From: Clostridiaceae bacterium 14S0207
Lineage (GTDB): Bacteria; Bacillota; Clostridia; Clostridiales; Clostridiaceae
Assembly (NCBI GenBank): GCA_003288255.1
Contig: CP026601.1
Coordinates: 62,001 to 126,000, forward strand
Direction of reading: 5' to 3'
Length of the DNA: 64,000 bases
Numbering within the stretch: the first letter of the stretch is position 1; the number at the start of each line of letters is the position of its first letter. Positions 9,465-19,046 of the stretch are shown in pieces. Made by a program: the position numbers and the translations under genes. A model generated the notes under the pieces. The model saw only the letters and a program-made list of their open reading frames with translations. It was not told where the DNA came from and made no database searches.

Positions 9465-9758
9465 ATGAAATTTAATAAATTGGATTTTATATTATATATA
9501 AAAAATGACAATCTAAATAGGATATTATATGTAATTGCTTCGTTAATTATCTTAATTCCAATATCTATAGTTCTTATTACTGATGTTCCATTTAGTTCAT
9601 CTTTTAGTAAAATAGCTATAGGGATAGCATTGTTTTTTGTTATAATAGGACAAATCCTCACGTTGCTTAAAAAGAAGCATGGAGATAAAAGTATTGCAGT
9701 AGATATTGGCATTATCATAGGTATTTTAATTGTACTCATATCCCATATTTTAAAGTAA
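9465..9758 (+). CDS. small membrane protein with three helices
   Basis: The 97-residue product has a polar N-terminus (about 18 residues) and three membrane helices (about residues 19-40, 47-66 and 78-96), with a basic loop LKKKHGDK before the last. The ribosome binding site AAAGGAGTAGAG is strong and well spaced. A terminator hairpin follows at 9821-9849. No family is recognised. Length, start signal and terminator make it a convincing gene. Confidence 0.7.
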   Translation: MKFNKLDFILYIKNDNLNRILYVIASLIILIPISIVLITDVPFSSSFSKIAIGIALFFVIIGQILTLLKKKHGDKSIAVDIGIIIGILIVLISHILK

Positions 9759-9820
9759 ATATAATATATAATTAAGTCATAGTATTTTTATTAAGCAGAC
9801 AATATTAATAAAAAGTGAAC

Positions 9821-9849
9821 TAAGGGAAGTGAAAATTACACTTCTCTTA
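9821..9849 (+). terminator. terminator hairpin
   Basis: TAAGGGAAGTG pairs with CACTTCTCTTA around a 7-nt loop (one mismatch) after the 9465-9758 gene. Confidence 0.6.
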
Positions 9850-9896
9850 AAAATTTAGATATTTTCAACGTTGTTCTAAAATATAGCTTATGATTT

Positions 9897-10110
9897 TTAT
9901 TTTATAACATCAGTATAAACTATATCTACTATTTCATTTAAGCTTAGATCTTTGTGTATATATGTTTCAGGAATGATATCCAATAAATCTTTTTCATTCC
10001 AACATTTTCTTATTTCTTTTTCTCCAAATTCGTGGCAATTAGGTTTTTGTTTATGACGATTTAAGGTCTCTTCAAAAGGTATATCAAAGTAATATGCAAA
10101 ACTTATGTAA
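9897..10110 (-). pseudogene. C-terminal fragment of a P-loop kinase-like protein
   Basis: The minus strand encodes FAYYFDIPFEETLNRH, then KPNCHEFGEKEIRKCW and EKDLLDIIPE, ending in a stop at 9897. This resembles the C-terminal half of AAA/zeta-toxin-like small-molecule kinases seen in Firmicutes, where a YYFDIPFEETL strand-turn and a FGE-W segment occur. The P-loop half is absent and the frame closes at about 10110, where unrelated sequence begins. It is a 5'-truncated relic. The family call is from memory of related proteins. Confidence 0.5.
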
Positions 10111-10118
10111 GTTACCTA

Positions 10119-10283
10119 CTATTTACCTAGTAACTTTGCTTGTTCTTTCTGTAATACCAAATTTGATAAAATCATATAAAAGTCTTGTTCTTCTTTGGTT
10201 TTAGCATTTTTAAACAGAGCTTTTAATTCACTATACGAGTAACTTAAAAAGATATTATATAAATTATTTTCTTTATCCTTCAT
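10119..10283 (-). CDS. 54-residue soluble protein of unknown function
   Basis: The ORF starts 8 nt after a perfect GGAGGTAC site and encodes a polar, probably helical protein (MKDKENNLYNIFLSYSYSEL ... KEEQDFYMILSNLVLQKEQA). It ends at a TAG at 10119 and is transcribed away from the M20 gene. I do not recognise the family. The ribosome binding site and composition support a real gene. Confidence 0.55.
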   Translation of the reverse strand: MKDKENNLYNIFLSYSYSELKALFKNAKTKEEQDFYMILSNLVLQKEQAKLLGK

Positions 10284-10311
10284 ATAAAGTACCTCCTGAA
10301 GAAAAACTAGT

Positions 10312-11496
10312 TTATTTATTATTTTTTAACCACATAATAGCACTATATGCATGTATAGCTGCTCCAGTAGGCAATATATCTTCATTAAACACAACTTTCT
10401 CACTATGCATAGGTTCTCCAAATAAAAGGTTTTCTTGCTTAGTGCCAGCACCTAACATAACATATAGACTTGGAACTTCATATGAATAAGAAGCGAAATC
10501 TTCTGATCCCATTCCTCCAGATTCAAATAATATAACTGATTTCTCACCTACTAAGTCTTTCATGTAATTAGTGATCTCGTGAGCTAAATTATCATCGTTA
10601 CTTAATGGAGGGACTGAAGATAACTCTATTAACTTAGCTTCTCCTCTAAACATTTTAGCAGTGGATGTAACAATATCATTCATTCTTTCAAATATAAATT
10701 GTCCTACTTCTTTATCTAGACTTCTAATAGTACCTTCCATAATAACCTCACTTGGTATTATATTTGGTGCATCTCCTCCAACAAATTTACCTATTGTTAC
10801 AACGGCAGGTTTAGTAGCTGATATTTCTCTACTTATTATTTCCTGTAAGGATATATATATGTGTGAAGCTATATTAATAGGATCTACTCCAGTTTCAGGC
10901 ATAGCCCCATGGCATCCAAATCCATTTACAATTATTCTAAATCTAGTACATCCTGCTATACTAGTGCCTAATCCGCATAATATTATGTTTGAAGGTGTAC
11001 CAGAATGTACATGCATTGCCATTGCTGCATCAACTTTAGGATTTTCAAGAACACCTGCTTTAATCATATTCTTAGCACCTGTAAATCCTTCTTCATCTGG
11101 TTGAAATACTAATTTAACAGTACCTTCTATTTGATCTTCATTTTGTTTTAGTAGCTTAGCTGCACCTAAAAGCATTGCAGTATGCATATCATGTCCGCAT
11201 GAATGCATATATCCATTAGTTGATTTAAAATCACACTCAGTAACTTCCTTCATTGGTAATGCATCCATATCTGCTCTTAGTAAAAAAGTTTTCCCTGGCT
11301 TATTTCCTTTAATTGTTGCAACTATACCACTTTCACATATTTCTTTAGGGTCATATCCAAACTCCCTTAACTTATCCATTACAAAGGTTTTAGTTTTAGT
11401 CAGTTTAGATCCAACTTCTGGATTACTATGAATAGTTCTTCTATAATTTATAATATCATTTTTTATTAATCTAGCTTGTTCCATAAGTTTATTCAT
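10312..11496 (-). CDS. M20-family amidohydrolase (aminoacylase / hippurate hydrolase type)
   Basis: The 394-residue enzyme has the M20D peptidase layout: a catalytic domain split by a smaller dimerisation domain. Visible metal-site motifs are RADMDALP, CGHDMH, the catalytic PDEEG, HVHSG and, near the C-terminus, MHSEKVVF. Length is normal. Such cytoplasmic enzymes hydrolyse N-acyl or N-carbobenzoxy amino acids, hippurate or similar amides; the exact substrate cannot be read from sequence. The start ATG follows GAGGTAA. It sits alone among fragments and appears intact. Confidence 0.92.
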   Translation of the reverse strand: MNKLMEQARLIKNDIINYRRTIHSNPEVGSKLTKTKTFVMDKLREFGYDPKEICESGIVATIKGNKPGKTFLLRADMDALPMKEVTECDFKSTNGYMHSCGHDMHTAMLLGAAKLLKQNEDQIEGTVKLVFQPDEEGFTGAKNMIKAGVLENPKVDAAMAMHVHSGTPSNIILCGLGTSIAGCTRFRIIVNGFGCHGAMPETGVDPINIASHIYISLQEIISREISATKPAVVTIGKFVGGDAPNIIPSEVIMEGTIRSLDKEVGQFIFERMNDIVTSTAKMFRGEAKLIELSSVPPLSNDDNLAHEITNYMKDLVGEKSVILFESGGMGSEDFASYSYEVPSLYVMLGAGTKQENLLFGEPMHSEKVVFNEDILPTGAAIHAYSAIMWLKNNK

Positions 11497-11599
11497 AATT
11501 TTACCTCATTTGTTTTATACTTAGTTTATTTTTACCTATTTAAATATTTTAATTCACTATAGAAGTAAATTAAAGGTTTTTAACTAATATATAAATAAA

Positions 11600-11672
11600 A
11601 ATTTACTTTTTATACTTTTTTCTGGAACAATTATTACATCTTTCAAAGCATAGATTAAAGATATCTTATAAC
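11600..11672. repeat. internally deleted partial copy of the methyltransferase 3' end
   Basis: Two blocks (about 11600-11640 and 11640-11670) match the 3' end of the methyltransferase gene at 12273-12390 with few differences, but the ~65 bp between them there is missing here. The copy lies after the GNAT gene, as if a methyltransferase-GNAT unit was once tandemly duplicated and one copy collapsed. Confidence 0.6.
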
Positions 11673-11720
11673 TTGCTATTTAGTAATCTTATTTTTAATC
11701 TTAATATAGATAATTCATGA

Positions 11721-12239
11721 TTATTTCAAATCAAGTCTGTAAGTATAGTTATCATATATAATATCAGTTCCATGTTTTTTAAAACTACCTTCTTTTTCAA
11801 TATAAAAATTAAGTTTTCTTAATACAGCATTTGAACCTGGATTTTGTTTTGCTACACTAGCTGTAATTTTTCTACCACCATTTATATAGCAAAAATCAAT
11901 GAGTGCTTTTATCATTTCTGTAGCATAGCCTTGACGCCAATATTTTTTATGAATAGCATATCCTAAATCCCAATGTTTTTTGTCATCACTTGGCACTGTG
12001 CTACATGTTCCAATGTAATCGCCTGTTTCCTTTGAAACTGCAATAAAGTAAAAACACCCATCATAAATTTCTACATTTTCTTTCCATTTGAGATATGTAT
12101 CATCTGCTTTATCACGAGGCGGGTCTGATAGATATTTCCCCATTTCATCATCCAACCATATATCTAAACAAAATGTAGTATCTTTTTTCTTAGTGCTTTT
12201 AATAATTAATCTATTTGTTTCTAAGTTATTTACTATCAT
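11721..12239 (-). CDS. GNAT-family N-acetyltransferase (RimJ/RimL type)
   Basis: About 172 residues with the acetyltransferase_3 pattern: N-terminal LETNRLIIK, central DYIGTC and LGYAIHKKYWRQGYATEMIKA, where the Q/R-x-x-G-x-A acetyl-CoA pocket is RQGYAT. The C-terminal NAVLRKLNF is the usual motif B. I place the start at the ATG at 12239 because GGGGAG is correctly spaced for it; an ATG six codons upstream overlaps that site. It likely acetylates an amino group on a small molecule or protein; the substrate is unknown. It follows the methyltransferase gene by 33 nt. Confidence 0.88.
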   Translation of the reverse strand: MIVNNLETNRLIIKSTKKKDTTFCLDIWLDDEMGKYLSDPPRDKADDTYLKWKENVEIYDGCFYFIAVSKETGDYIGTCSTVPSDDKKHWDLGYAIHKKYWRQGYATEMIKALIDFCYINGGRKITASVAKQNPGSNAVLRKLNFYIEKEGSFKKHGTDIIYDNYTYRLDLK

Positions 12240-12272
12240 AATTAATAATCTCCCCATATTCTTTTCAAAGAT

Positions 12273-12971
12273 TTACTTTTTATACTTTCTTGCTCGAACA
12301 ATTATCACGTCTGGTTTTTCACCAACCCCATAACATTCTTCATAAAAGCCATCTATTATAAACCCACTTTCAAAGCATAGATTAAAAATATCTTGTAATG
12401 AACGATGATAATAACATTGTAATTGAGGTTGACCTGTAATAGCCTCCCCCTTATAACTATGAGCAGTTAAATACTTATCAGTTAATGTCACAAAACAAGG
12501 ATGTTGTGTAGCAAATACAAAAACACCATTTTCCGTAAGCAAGTCATTGACACACTTAAATAAAACGGTAATATCAATGATATCCATTATAGCCATATTG
12601 GAAACAGCTTTAGTATATGATCTATCCTTTTTTAGTGAATGAAGTTCTTGTTCATTAGTTGCATCTATAACATGGAATTCAATTTTATCTTTATATTTTT
12701 GTTGTCTTTTTTTCGCTAAGGTTATCATTTTAGGACTGTAATCAAAAGCAACAACATCTGCGCCTTTCTCTGCAATATAAGCAGAGTAATTACCATTTCC
12801 ACAGGCAATATCAAGTATAAAGTCATTTTCCTTAATATCAAGAAGTTCACTTACTTTTGGTCTGATAACTTCTCTATGAAATTCATTAGAGTCATCTCCC
12901 ATACGATTATCCCAAAACTGAGCATTGGCTTCCCAAGCCTTTAAACTATCATCAACTGAATGTCCACCCAT
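12273..12971 (-). CDS. class I SAM-dependent methyltransferase
   Basis: The 232-residue protein carries the SAM-binding motif I (FILDIACGNGNYSAYIAEKG), an acidic motif II (VVAFDYSPKMI) and a later strand FVFATQHPCF, typical of small-molecule methyltransferases of the UbiE/methyltransf_11 type. The ATG at 12971 is preceded by GGAGGAAG, so I prefer it to the longer frame that opens at 13106. The acceptor is unknown. It is probably cotranscribed with the downstream GNAT gene, a common arrangement for resistance or tailoring pairs. Confidence 0.87.
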   Translation of the reverse strand: MGGHSVDDSLKAWEANAQFWDNRMGDDSNEFHREVIRPKVSELLDIKENDFILDIACGNGNYSAYIAEKGADVVAFDYSPKMITLAKKRQQKYKDKIEFHVIDATNEQELHSLKKDRSYTKAVSNMAIMDIIDITVLFKCVNDLLTENGVFVFATQHPCFVTLTDKYLTAHSYKGEAITGQPQLQCYYHRSLQDIFNLCFESGFIIDGFYEECYGVGEKPDVIIVRARKYKK

Positions 12972-13032
12972 AATTAACTTCCTCCATGTAAATTTCATAT
13001 TTGTAATGTATAGTAATATTAAACCATTTATT

Positions 13033-13155
13033 CTACTGAATGGCAATGTACAAATAACAATGTGGTTTTCCGTCTTTTGTATATTCACCTGGAACAGTGC
13101 TTTCATAATCTTTGGTAAAAGTTCTCTTTATATCACCAGATTTTTTACTCAATTT
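13033..13155 (-). pseudogene. C-terminal fragment of an effector-binding (GyrI-like) protein
   Basis: The frame encodes KKSGDIKRTFTKDYESTV, then PGEYTKDGKPHCYLYIAIQ and a stop at 13033. A short polar stretch followed by an aromatic-rich YLYI strand is typical of the end of GyrI-like/AraC effector-binding domains. The rest of the gene is missing upstream. It lies on the same strand as, and just before, the methyltransferase. The family call is tentative. Confidence 0.4.
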
Positions 13156-13324
13156 ATATGTTCAATGAGTAATATATTAAGATTGAGATTCAATTAAAAC
13201 CAACTGAGATAATAAGAACTTTTTAACAACATAATTATATCCTAAACGACACTTTTCCTTTTATTAAGAATGTGGTATGTTATATAATGTCGAAACTTGC
13301 AGAGTGTTTTTAAAGGAGTGATTA

Positions 13325-14170
13325 TTGTTGAAAACAGATAAAGTAACTGAAAAAGTAGTAAAAGGAAAGAAAGTTTATATTGTAGAAAATCATCACGAAG
13401 TTATAATTCCATGGTCAGAATATGCTTCTAATAATGAAACTGCACCAGTATTATTAACTTTTGACCACCATATGGATACCCGTAGTGCATTTTACAGACA
13501 TTCTTGTAAGGTTGGTGGCGTAGAATGGAGAACTGTAAGAGAGCAATTGATTGCAACTGCAGATATAAATGAATCAAGTACAATTTCATCATCATTAGAT
13601 AAGCTTTCAAATGATGAGCATATAGATTTTGCATTACAAACAGGTATGATATCAGATGCAGTAGTATTTAGCCTACTGAATGCAGGTATTTGCAGAGATT
13701 ATGGCAATAGTAAAATATACTATATAGATCCTTGTTGCACTAGCAAATGTAAAAAAAGTTTACATAGCGATAAGTGCCAAATTGATGTATATGATAATGT
13801 AATAGAAGGAACGGAACTATTGTTTAAATTAAATAAGATAAATAGTTTTATACCTGGTTTTTTTGTTTCCAATAGAATAAACAAGAAATTTATTTTAGAT
13901 ATTGATTTAGATTGCTTTCATACTAAAAAAGCTATTAATGCTGTGGACATGTCTATTTTTAACTATTTAGTAAATAATGCAGAAATAATTACTATAGCAA
14001 CGGAAGGATCTTATGTTGAGTTAGAAAAAAAGGACAATGATATAAATGATAAGTATCTTTTAGAAAAGTTATTAGTACATATAGAAAATGCTATAGAAAC
14101 AGAGGAAGATAATAAAAGATTTAAATCCCCTATATACAATGACATAAGCGAACTTACTACAGTATCTTAA
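13325..14170 (+). CDS. UPF0489-family protein (arginase-like fold)
   Basis: The 281-residue protein shows the two acidic/histidine clusters of the UPF0489 family: TFDHHMDTR near residues 45-53 and DIDLDCF near residue 195, then ATEGSY near 225. These positions correspond to the metal ligands of ureohydrolases, to which UPF0489 is distantly related, so a hydrolase role is plausible but unproven. The start is TTG (13325 or 13328) after AAAGGAGTG. A TATAAT box lies at 13283-13288. Several cysteines (DPCCTSKCKKSLHSDKC) form an additional cluster around residue 140 that could bind metal. Confidence 0.8.
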   Translation: MLKTDKVTEKVVKGKKVYIVENHHEVIIPWSEYASNNETAPVLLTFDHHMDTRSAFYRHSCKVGGVEWRTVREQLIATADINESSTISSSLDKLSNDEHIDFALQTGMISDAVVFSLLNAGICRDYGNSKIYYIDPCCTSKCKKSLHSDKCQIDVYDNVIEGTELLFKLNKINSFIPGFFVSNRINKKFILDIDLDCFHTKKAINAVDMSIFNYLVNNAEIITIATEGSYVELEKKDNDINDKYLLEKLLVHIENAIETEEDNKRFKSPIYNDISELTTVS

Positions 14171-14428
14171 ATAGGTCATTGGATTAGAATTTATCGCTAC
14201 TAAAATCACAAGTGAGGTGAAATGGAAATAGATTTTCAAATTGAAAAGTCTATCCTCACTGTGAAAGCGAGTTAACATAACCCTACTCATTCTTCTATAG
14301 CATTTAAAGTAATTTTATTATTTTCTTTGGCTTTGAATAAGTTTTGATACCCAAAGCCATATCTTCTGCAAACATTATATAGTATCTATACTAGGTACAA
14401 ATATTTTGTATTTTCTTTAATTAATTTT

Positions 14429-14572
14429 TTAAAGAATGAATAACCATTTCATAACTTTCTCCCTGTATTCCTTATATACATCAGTAATTTTTGCATGTGT
14501 TAAATCTAATAAAAATGATACATCGTTCTCATTTAGTACACGATTAATTTGTTCTGGCATAGAATTTGGAAT
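14429..14572 (-). pseudogene. gene fragment resembling DUF692 proteins
   Basis: The frame encodes PEQINRVLNENDVSFLLDLT, then HAKITDVYKEYREKVMK and a stop. The pattern of an aspartate-containing strand (FLLDLTHAK) resembles the metal-ligand region of DUF692 multinuclear iron oxidases. Only about 45 residues remain, and it abuts the stop of the next GNAT gene. The family identity is uncertain. Confidence 0.35.
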
Positions 14573-14573
14573 T

Positions 14574-15101
14574 TTATGAAATGGATTTCTCCATTAAAAA
14601 CAAATCAAACTCACCATTGTTTTTTTGGGTAAAAACTTTAAATCCAACTTTCTTCCAAAAATCTAAAGCCTTAGTATTTTCTTTTATTACACCCAATTGA
14701 AGTATCGTTTTGCTATTTTTTTTACATACATCAAATAAAGTATTAACAATTAGATTTCCTATCCCTGTATTATGCTTATTTATGTTAATTTCTAACAATC
14801 CAATCCAAATTGCATTTTTATTATTCTTATCTTGAAAACTATATCCATCGATAATATCCAATACTGCAACTAACTCATTATGAATATTGTATATACTTAT
14901 AAAATGCTTGTGAGTAATATCTGTGAAAGGTGGTGTATCCTCAACATCTCTTTTTACATTTTCCATAGTGATGGGATAATTATTAGATAGTCTTGCATAC
15001 TCTTCATTACCTTTATATAAATTAAATATATCTTCATAATTATTGTCTTTAACTTCTAAATGATTCAAGTTCAATTCTTGTTTGATATCCTCTAATAACA
15101 T
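14574..15101 (-). CDS. GNAT-family N-acetyltransferase
   Basis: The 175-residue protein has a GNAT fold: a variable N-terminus, a central strand AVLDIIDGY, then IWIGLLEININKHNTGIGNLIVNTL, whose GIGNLI part matches the acetyl-CoA pyrophosphate loop, and C-terminal NTKALDFWKKVGFKVF (motif B). A strong start context and normal length make it a real gene. The substrate is unknown. It is one of five acetyltransferase genes in the window. Confidence 0.85.
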   Translation of the reverse strand: MLLEDIKQELNLNHLEVKDNNYEDIFNLYKGNEEYARLSNNYPITMENVKRDVEDTPPFTDITHKHFISIYNIHNELVAVLDIIDGYSFQDKNNKNAIWIGLLEININKHNTGIGNLIVNTLFDVCKKNSKTILQLGVIKENTKALDFWKKVGFKVFTQKNNGEFDLFLMEKSIS

Positions 15102-15221
15102 TCATTTATTCCCCCCATAAATTACTATTTAACAGTTAGCTTTACCAAAATTAATCTGAATTTTATATTAATTAGTAATTATTATACCTTATATGAATTA
15201 CTTGGTAAATCATTTAAACAT

Positions 15222-15258
15222 AAAAAATACTCAACCATATTGTACCTTATGGTTGAGT
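15222..15258 (-). terminator. terminator of the ABC heterodimer operon
   Basis: ACTCAACCATA pairs with TATGGTTGAGT around a 9-nt loop, and on the minus strand the stem is followed by TATTTTTTATG. It lies downstream of the operon ending at 15433. Confidence 0.75.
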
Positions 15259-15432
15259 AACTTTATATTCTACACATTATATCTTATTTATTAATTATCT
15301 AATCCTAAAGTTCATACAAAATATAAGGCTTATTACATAGTAAGCTCATAGAATAAGAAAAACTTCTTTATTATCAATCTGTAAGCTTTATATATAAAAA
15401 TAGCTAGTACATATTCTTAAATATCTCTACAA

Positions 15433-17154
15433 TTAATATACGAAGCTTTCTGCTTTTTGGGTTTTTTCTATTAGGTTTGAGTATACTTTTGATTTATTTA
15501 AAAGTTCTATATGAGTTCCTTCTTTTTCAACTTTGCCATTATCAATAACTACAATTTTATCTACATTTTCTATGGATTTTAATCTATGTGAAATTATGAT
15601 AACAGTTTTATTTTTTATTAGTTTGTTTAAGCTTTCCTGTATCTTTTCTTCATTATCTACATCAAGACTTGCAGCTATTTCATCAAGAAGAAGTATTGGT
15701 GCATCTTTAAGAAATGCTCTTGCAATTGAAAGTCTCTGTCTCTCACCACCAGAAAGTTCTGCTCCATTTTCTCCAATAAGAGTATCATAGCCATTTTCCA
15801 TTTTCTTAATAAAATCAGTACACCCTGCAAGCTTAGCGGCTTCTTTTACTTCTGCATCTGTAGCATTTTTATTTCCTATCCTTATATTTTCCATAACTGA
15901 TGAATTAAATAAGGTTACGTCCTGGAATACAATAGAAATATTATCAAAAAGAGAATCCGTAGAAATTTCTTTTATGTCTTTTCCACAAATCATAATTTTC
16001 CCTGTATCATAGTCATAGAGTCTTGAGACAAGTCTTAGGATACTAGTTTTACCACATCCACTTGCCCCTACAATAGCAGTAACTTGTCCCTGTTTTGCTA
16101 CAAAGCTTACATCTTTTAGTATAGGAGTATCCTTGTCATAAGAAAAAGAAACATTTTCAAGTTGAATATCAAAGTTTTTAAGTTTCGTATCTTTTCCTTT
16201 TTGAGTTTTAAATTTTCTTATATCTTTGATTCTTTTTATCTTAGGATCAAGATAGAAGATTTCTCCAAGTAATTCTTCTATACCATCCACCATATCCTTG
16301 ATTTTGATAGCGGCAAGAAGATAACCGATAAGATAAATAATATTTATTTCTCCATTCATAAGAAGCATAATACCTACAAGAATACAACTAGCAATACTTA
16401 TAAAGCCAAAGGCAGATGAGAATCCTAAAATTCGTATAAGTTTGTTGTTTTCTTTTATATGAACCTTTTCGCTTTCTTCCATTTCTTTATACAAATTTTT
16501 CTTTATATCCGAAGATAGATTAAAACTTTGAATTTCCTGTTGAAGCTCGATTCCCTCTTGAAAACTCTCGGAATTTTCTCTAAGAATGTTATAGTACTTT
16601 TTATGTCCTTTAATCTGAACTTTCTTTGAAATATAGATAAATGTAAAACTTAGAACAATAGGAATAATTACAGCAAGAGCAAGTTTTACATTTCCCATAA
16701 GCATCATAATGGAAATAATGGGGAAAAAAATATAAAAACCGTATACTTTAGGAATAGCATGGCTCATAGCATGTTCTATGCCTTCAACATCAGACATAAT
16801 TGTCTGTGAAAGATCAGATAAATCATGCTTTGAAAAATAAGAAAGAGGAAGCCTTGAGAGACTTTCTGCAATTCCTGTTCTAAGATTTGCCGATTCCTTA
16901 TATGTGGCGTTAAACATTGCATCATATTCAAGTCTAAGAAAAATATATATAAGTATTGAAACAGCAATAGCAAGTCCTATATAAATGGCAGAACTTTTCA
17001 GATTACCTGTAAGAATACCCTCAAGGAAAAACATCATAAGCATAACAGGAAGCATATTCATGCAAAATATCATAAAGCAAAGGAAAGTTGATTTAACCAA
17101 ATCTTTTGCGCCGTTATCTGTTATGGCAAATTTTTGTTTGTAAAAATTTTTCAT
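15433..17154 (-). CDS. ABC exporter subunit, second of a heterodimeric pair
   Basis: About 573 residues: a membrane domain with six helices (residues about 15-300) and an ATPase with Walker A GASGCGKTS near 361, signature LSGGERQRLSIAR near 463, Walker B ILLLDEIAASLD and H-loop IIISHRL. The ATG at 17154 has a perfect GGAGGGT site and overlaps the stop of the upstream gene as ATGA, implying translational coupling. The pair plus a divergent AraC regulator resembles siderophore- or drug-associated IrtAB/YbtPQ-like exporters, but that link is by layout only. Confidence 0.92.
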   Translation of the reverse strand: MKNFYKQKFAITDNGAKDLVKSTFLCFMIFCMNMLPVMLMMFFLEGILTGNLKSSAIYIGLAIAVSILIYIFLRLEYDAMFNATYKESANLRTGIAESLSRLPLSYFSKHDLSDLSQTIMSDVEGIEHAMSHAIPKVYGFYIFFPIISIMMLMGNVKLALAVIIPIVLSFTFIYISKKVQIKGHKKYYNILRENSESFQEGIELQQEIQSFNLSSDIKKNLYKEMEESEKVHIKENNKLIRILGFSSAFGFISIASCILVGIMLLMNGEINIIYLIGYLLAAIKIKDMVDGIEELLGEIFYLDPKIKRIKDIRKFKTQKGKDTKLKNFDIQLENVSFSYDKDTPILKDVSFVAKQGQVTAIVGASGCGKTSILRLVSRLYDYDTGKIMICGKDIKEISTDSLFDNISIVFQDVTLFNSSVMENIRIGNKNATDAEVKEAAKLAGCTDFIKKMENGYDTLIGENGAELSGGERQRLSIARAFLKDAPILLLDEIAASLDVDNEEKIQESLNKLIKNKTVIIISHRLKSIENVDKIVVIDNGKVEKEGTHIELLNKSKVYSNLIEKTQKAESFVY

Positions 17155-18893
17155 GATATAACCCTCCATTCATTAGCTCTATGATAAAGATCTTGTAAAT
17201 TTCTATACTTGCCATTACTTATCATAAGTTTTTCGTCTGTACCACGTTCAACAACTTTTCCATTTTCAAGAACGAGGATTTCATCTACATCTTTAATGCT
17301 TGAAAGCCTATGAGCAATCATTATAACTGTTTTATCTCTCATTAGATTTTTAAATGCCCTTTGTAATTCGTATTCATTATCAGGATCTATAGAAGCACTT
17401 GCTTCATCCATAATTATAATCTTTGAGTCTTTTAAAATAGCTCTTGCAATGGCAATTCTCTGTTTCTCTCCACCGGATAGATAAACTCCCTTACTACCAA
17501 TAATTGTATTTTCTCTTTCAGGAAATTTATCCAGTATGGAAGCGCATCCAGCTATTTCAAGTGCCTTTAAAACTTCTTCTCGCTTAGCACTTTTTCTTGC
17601 CAGTGCTACATTTTCATAGATAGATTTTTTAAAAAGCTTTGTGTTTTGAAATATAAAAGAAATATTTTCTGTAATAGTTTCCTTGGTGTAGTTTTCAATA
17701 GGTTTTCCTCCTATTTTTATACTACCATTATCAACTTTGTAAAAACCTGAAAGAAGCTTTGCTATAGTACTTTTACCACTTCCTGAAGTTCCTACAAGTG
17801 CATAGGATTTGCCTTCCTTAATTTTAAGATTAAAGTTTTTAAGAACAGGATTTTCTTTATATCCAAAACTTACATTATCAAACTCAATATCATAACTTGG
17901 AATATAGGTATCATTTCCAAAAACAAGACTGTCTTTTCCCATATCATTAAACATTTTTTCAAGAGTAGTTACTGCATAGCTTGCATCAAAAATGTTTTTA
18001 CCAGCCCACATCATTTTCTGCATGGAATTAAATATTACTCCACTTAAAAACAGAGTCATAATAAGGTCCACAGTTAAAATCAAAGGACTTATCTGAATAG
18101 ATTTAAAAATGGTTACAGGAATAAGTAATATTGCCATAAGACTAAAGAAAATCCATTGGTATGGAACGTAGTCTTTCTTACAACTTATGGAATACTCATA
18201 GGCACACTTTGAATAATCATTAATAGCTTTATGAAGTGATTTAAATGATGAAACGTCTGCACCAAAAATCTTAACAACCTGCATACCACGTACATATTCA
18301 ACGGATTCGGAACTTAAAAGTTCAAGAGCTTTCTGGTAACGTTCCATAAAATCATTTCCACTCATCATTCTTTTGAAAAAGATAATTCCGATGAATGTAA
18401 CTAAGACAAGAGTTATTCCAACTCTTAAACTTACAATAAATCCTAAAATAATTGAAAGTATTGGAATGATAAAAGCACGAGAACTGTCAGGAATTAGATG
18501 TGCCACAGCAGTATGAGTCTGAGCAGCATTGTCATCAATAATCTTTCTTATAGCTCCTGAAGAATTAAGATCAAAAAATCTAAAACTTGCATTAGATAAT
18601 CCGTCAATTCCTTTCTTTCTAAGGTTTGTCTCAAGTCCAAAACCTAAGATATGAGAGAAATATGCTGATAGGAAATAAAATAGTGAACCAACTATAAATG
18701 CAAAAGTTGTTTTTATTGCAAATGTCTTTGCCAAACTAAGATTACTTATTACTATAAGCGTTTCCAAAAACTTATAAACATAATAATATCCTAGCACTAC
18801 GGAAATTGCGGATATAGCGGAAACAAACATTGCAACAAAACTTAAATACTTTTTTTCAGGTATATACGCAAAAAGTTTTTCGTATACGTTCAT
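17151..18893 (-). CDS. ABC exporter subunit, first of a heterodimeric pair
   Basis: The 580-residue subunit has an N-terminal membrane domain and an ATPase with Walker A GTSGSGKST near residue 366, signature LSGGEKQRIAIAR near 470, Walker B IIIMDEASASID and H-loop IMIAHRL. It starts at an ATG after GAGGTAG and shares a 4-nt overlap with its partner gene, so the two products are expected to form one transporter. The promoter must lie in the 202-bp region shared with the divergent AraC-type regulator, which likely controls this operon. Confidence 0.92.
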   Translation of the reverse strand: MNVYEKLFAYIPEKKYLSFVAMFVSAISAISVVLGYYYVYKFLETLIVISNLSLAKTFAIKTTFAFIVGSLFYFLSAYFSHILGFGLETNLRKKGIDGLSNASFRFFDLNSSGAIRKIIDDNAAQTHTAVAHLIPDSSRAFIIPILSIILGFIVSLRVGITLVLVTFIGIIFFKRMMSGNDFMERYQKALELLSSESVEYVRGMQVVKIFGADVSSFKSLHKAINDYSKCAYEYSISCKKDYVPYQWIFFSLMAILLIPVTIFKSIQISPLILTVDLIMTLFLSGVIFNSMQKMMWAGKNIFDASYAVTTLEKMFNDMGKDSLVFGNDTYIPSYDIEFDNVSFGYKENPVLKNFNLKIKEGKSYALVGTSGSGKSTIAKLLSGFYKVDNGSIKIGGKPIENYTKETITENISFIFQNTKLFKKSIYENVALARKSAKREEVLKALEIAGCASILDKFPERENTIIGSKGVYLSGGEKQRIAIARAILKDSKIIIMDEASASIDPDNEYELQRAFKNLMRDKTVIMIAHRLSSIKDVDEILVLENGKVVERGTDEKLMISNGKYRNLQDLYHRANEWRVIS

Positions 18894-19046
18894 AACTACC
18901 TCCTAAAATAATACTTAGCTTAAAATATTAAGGTGGGACAAGATATTTTTACCTTTTAAACCATATAATATAAATTAATCAATATATAACCTACGTTTAT
19001 ATAGTATCATCTATATAAATGTGCTACAATGGATCTAGCTTAAAAA

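Noticed and set aside
10661-11104. 147-codon open frame opposite the M20 amidohydrolase
   Set aside because: The opposite strand encodes a complete enzyme with all metal-site motifs. This frame is its mirror image and has no ribosome binding site.
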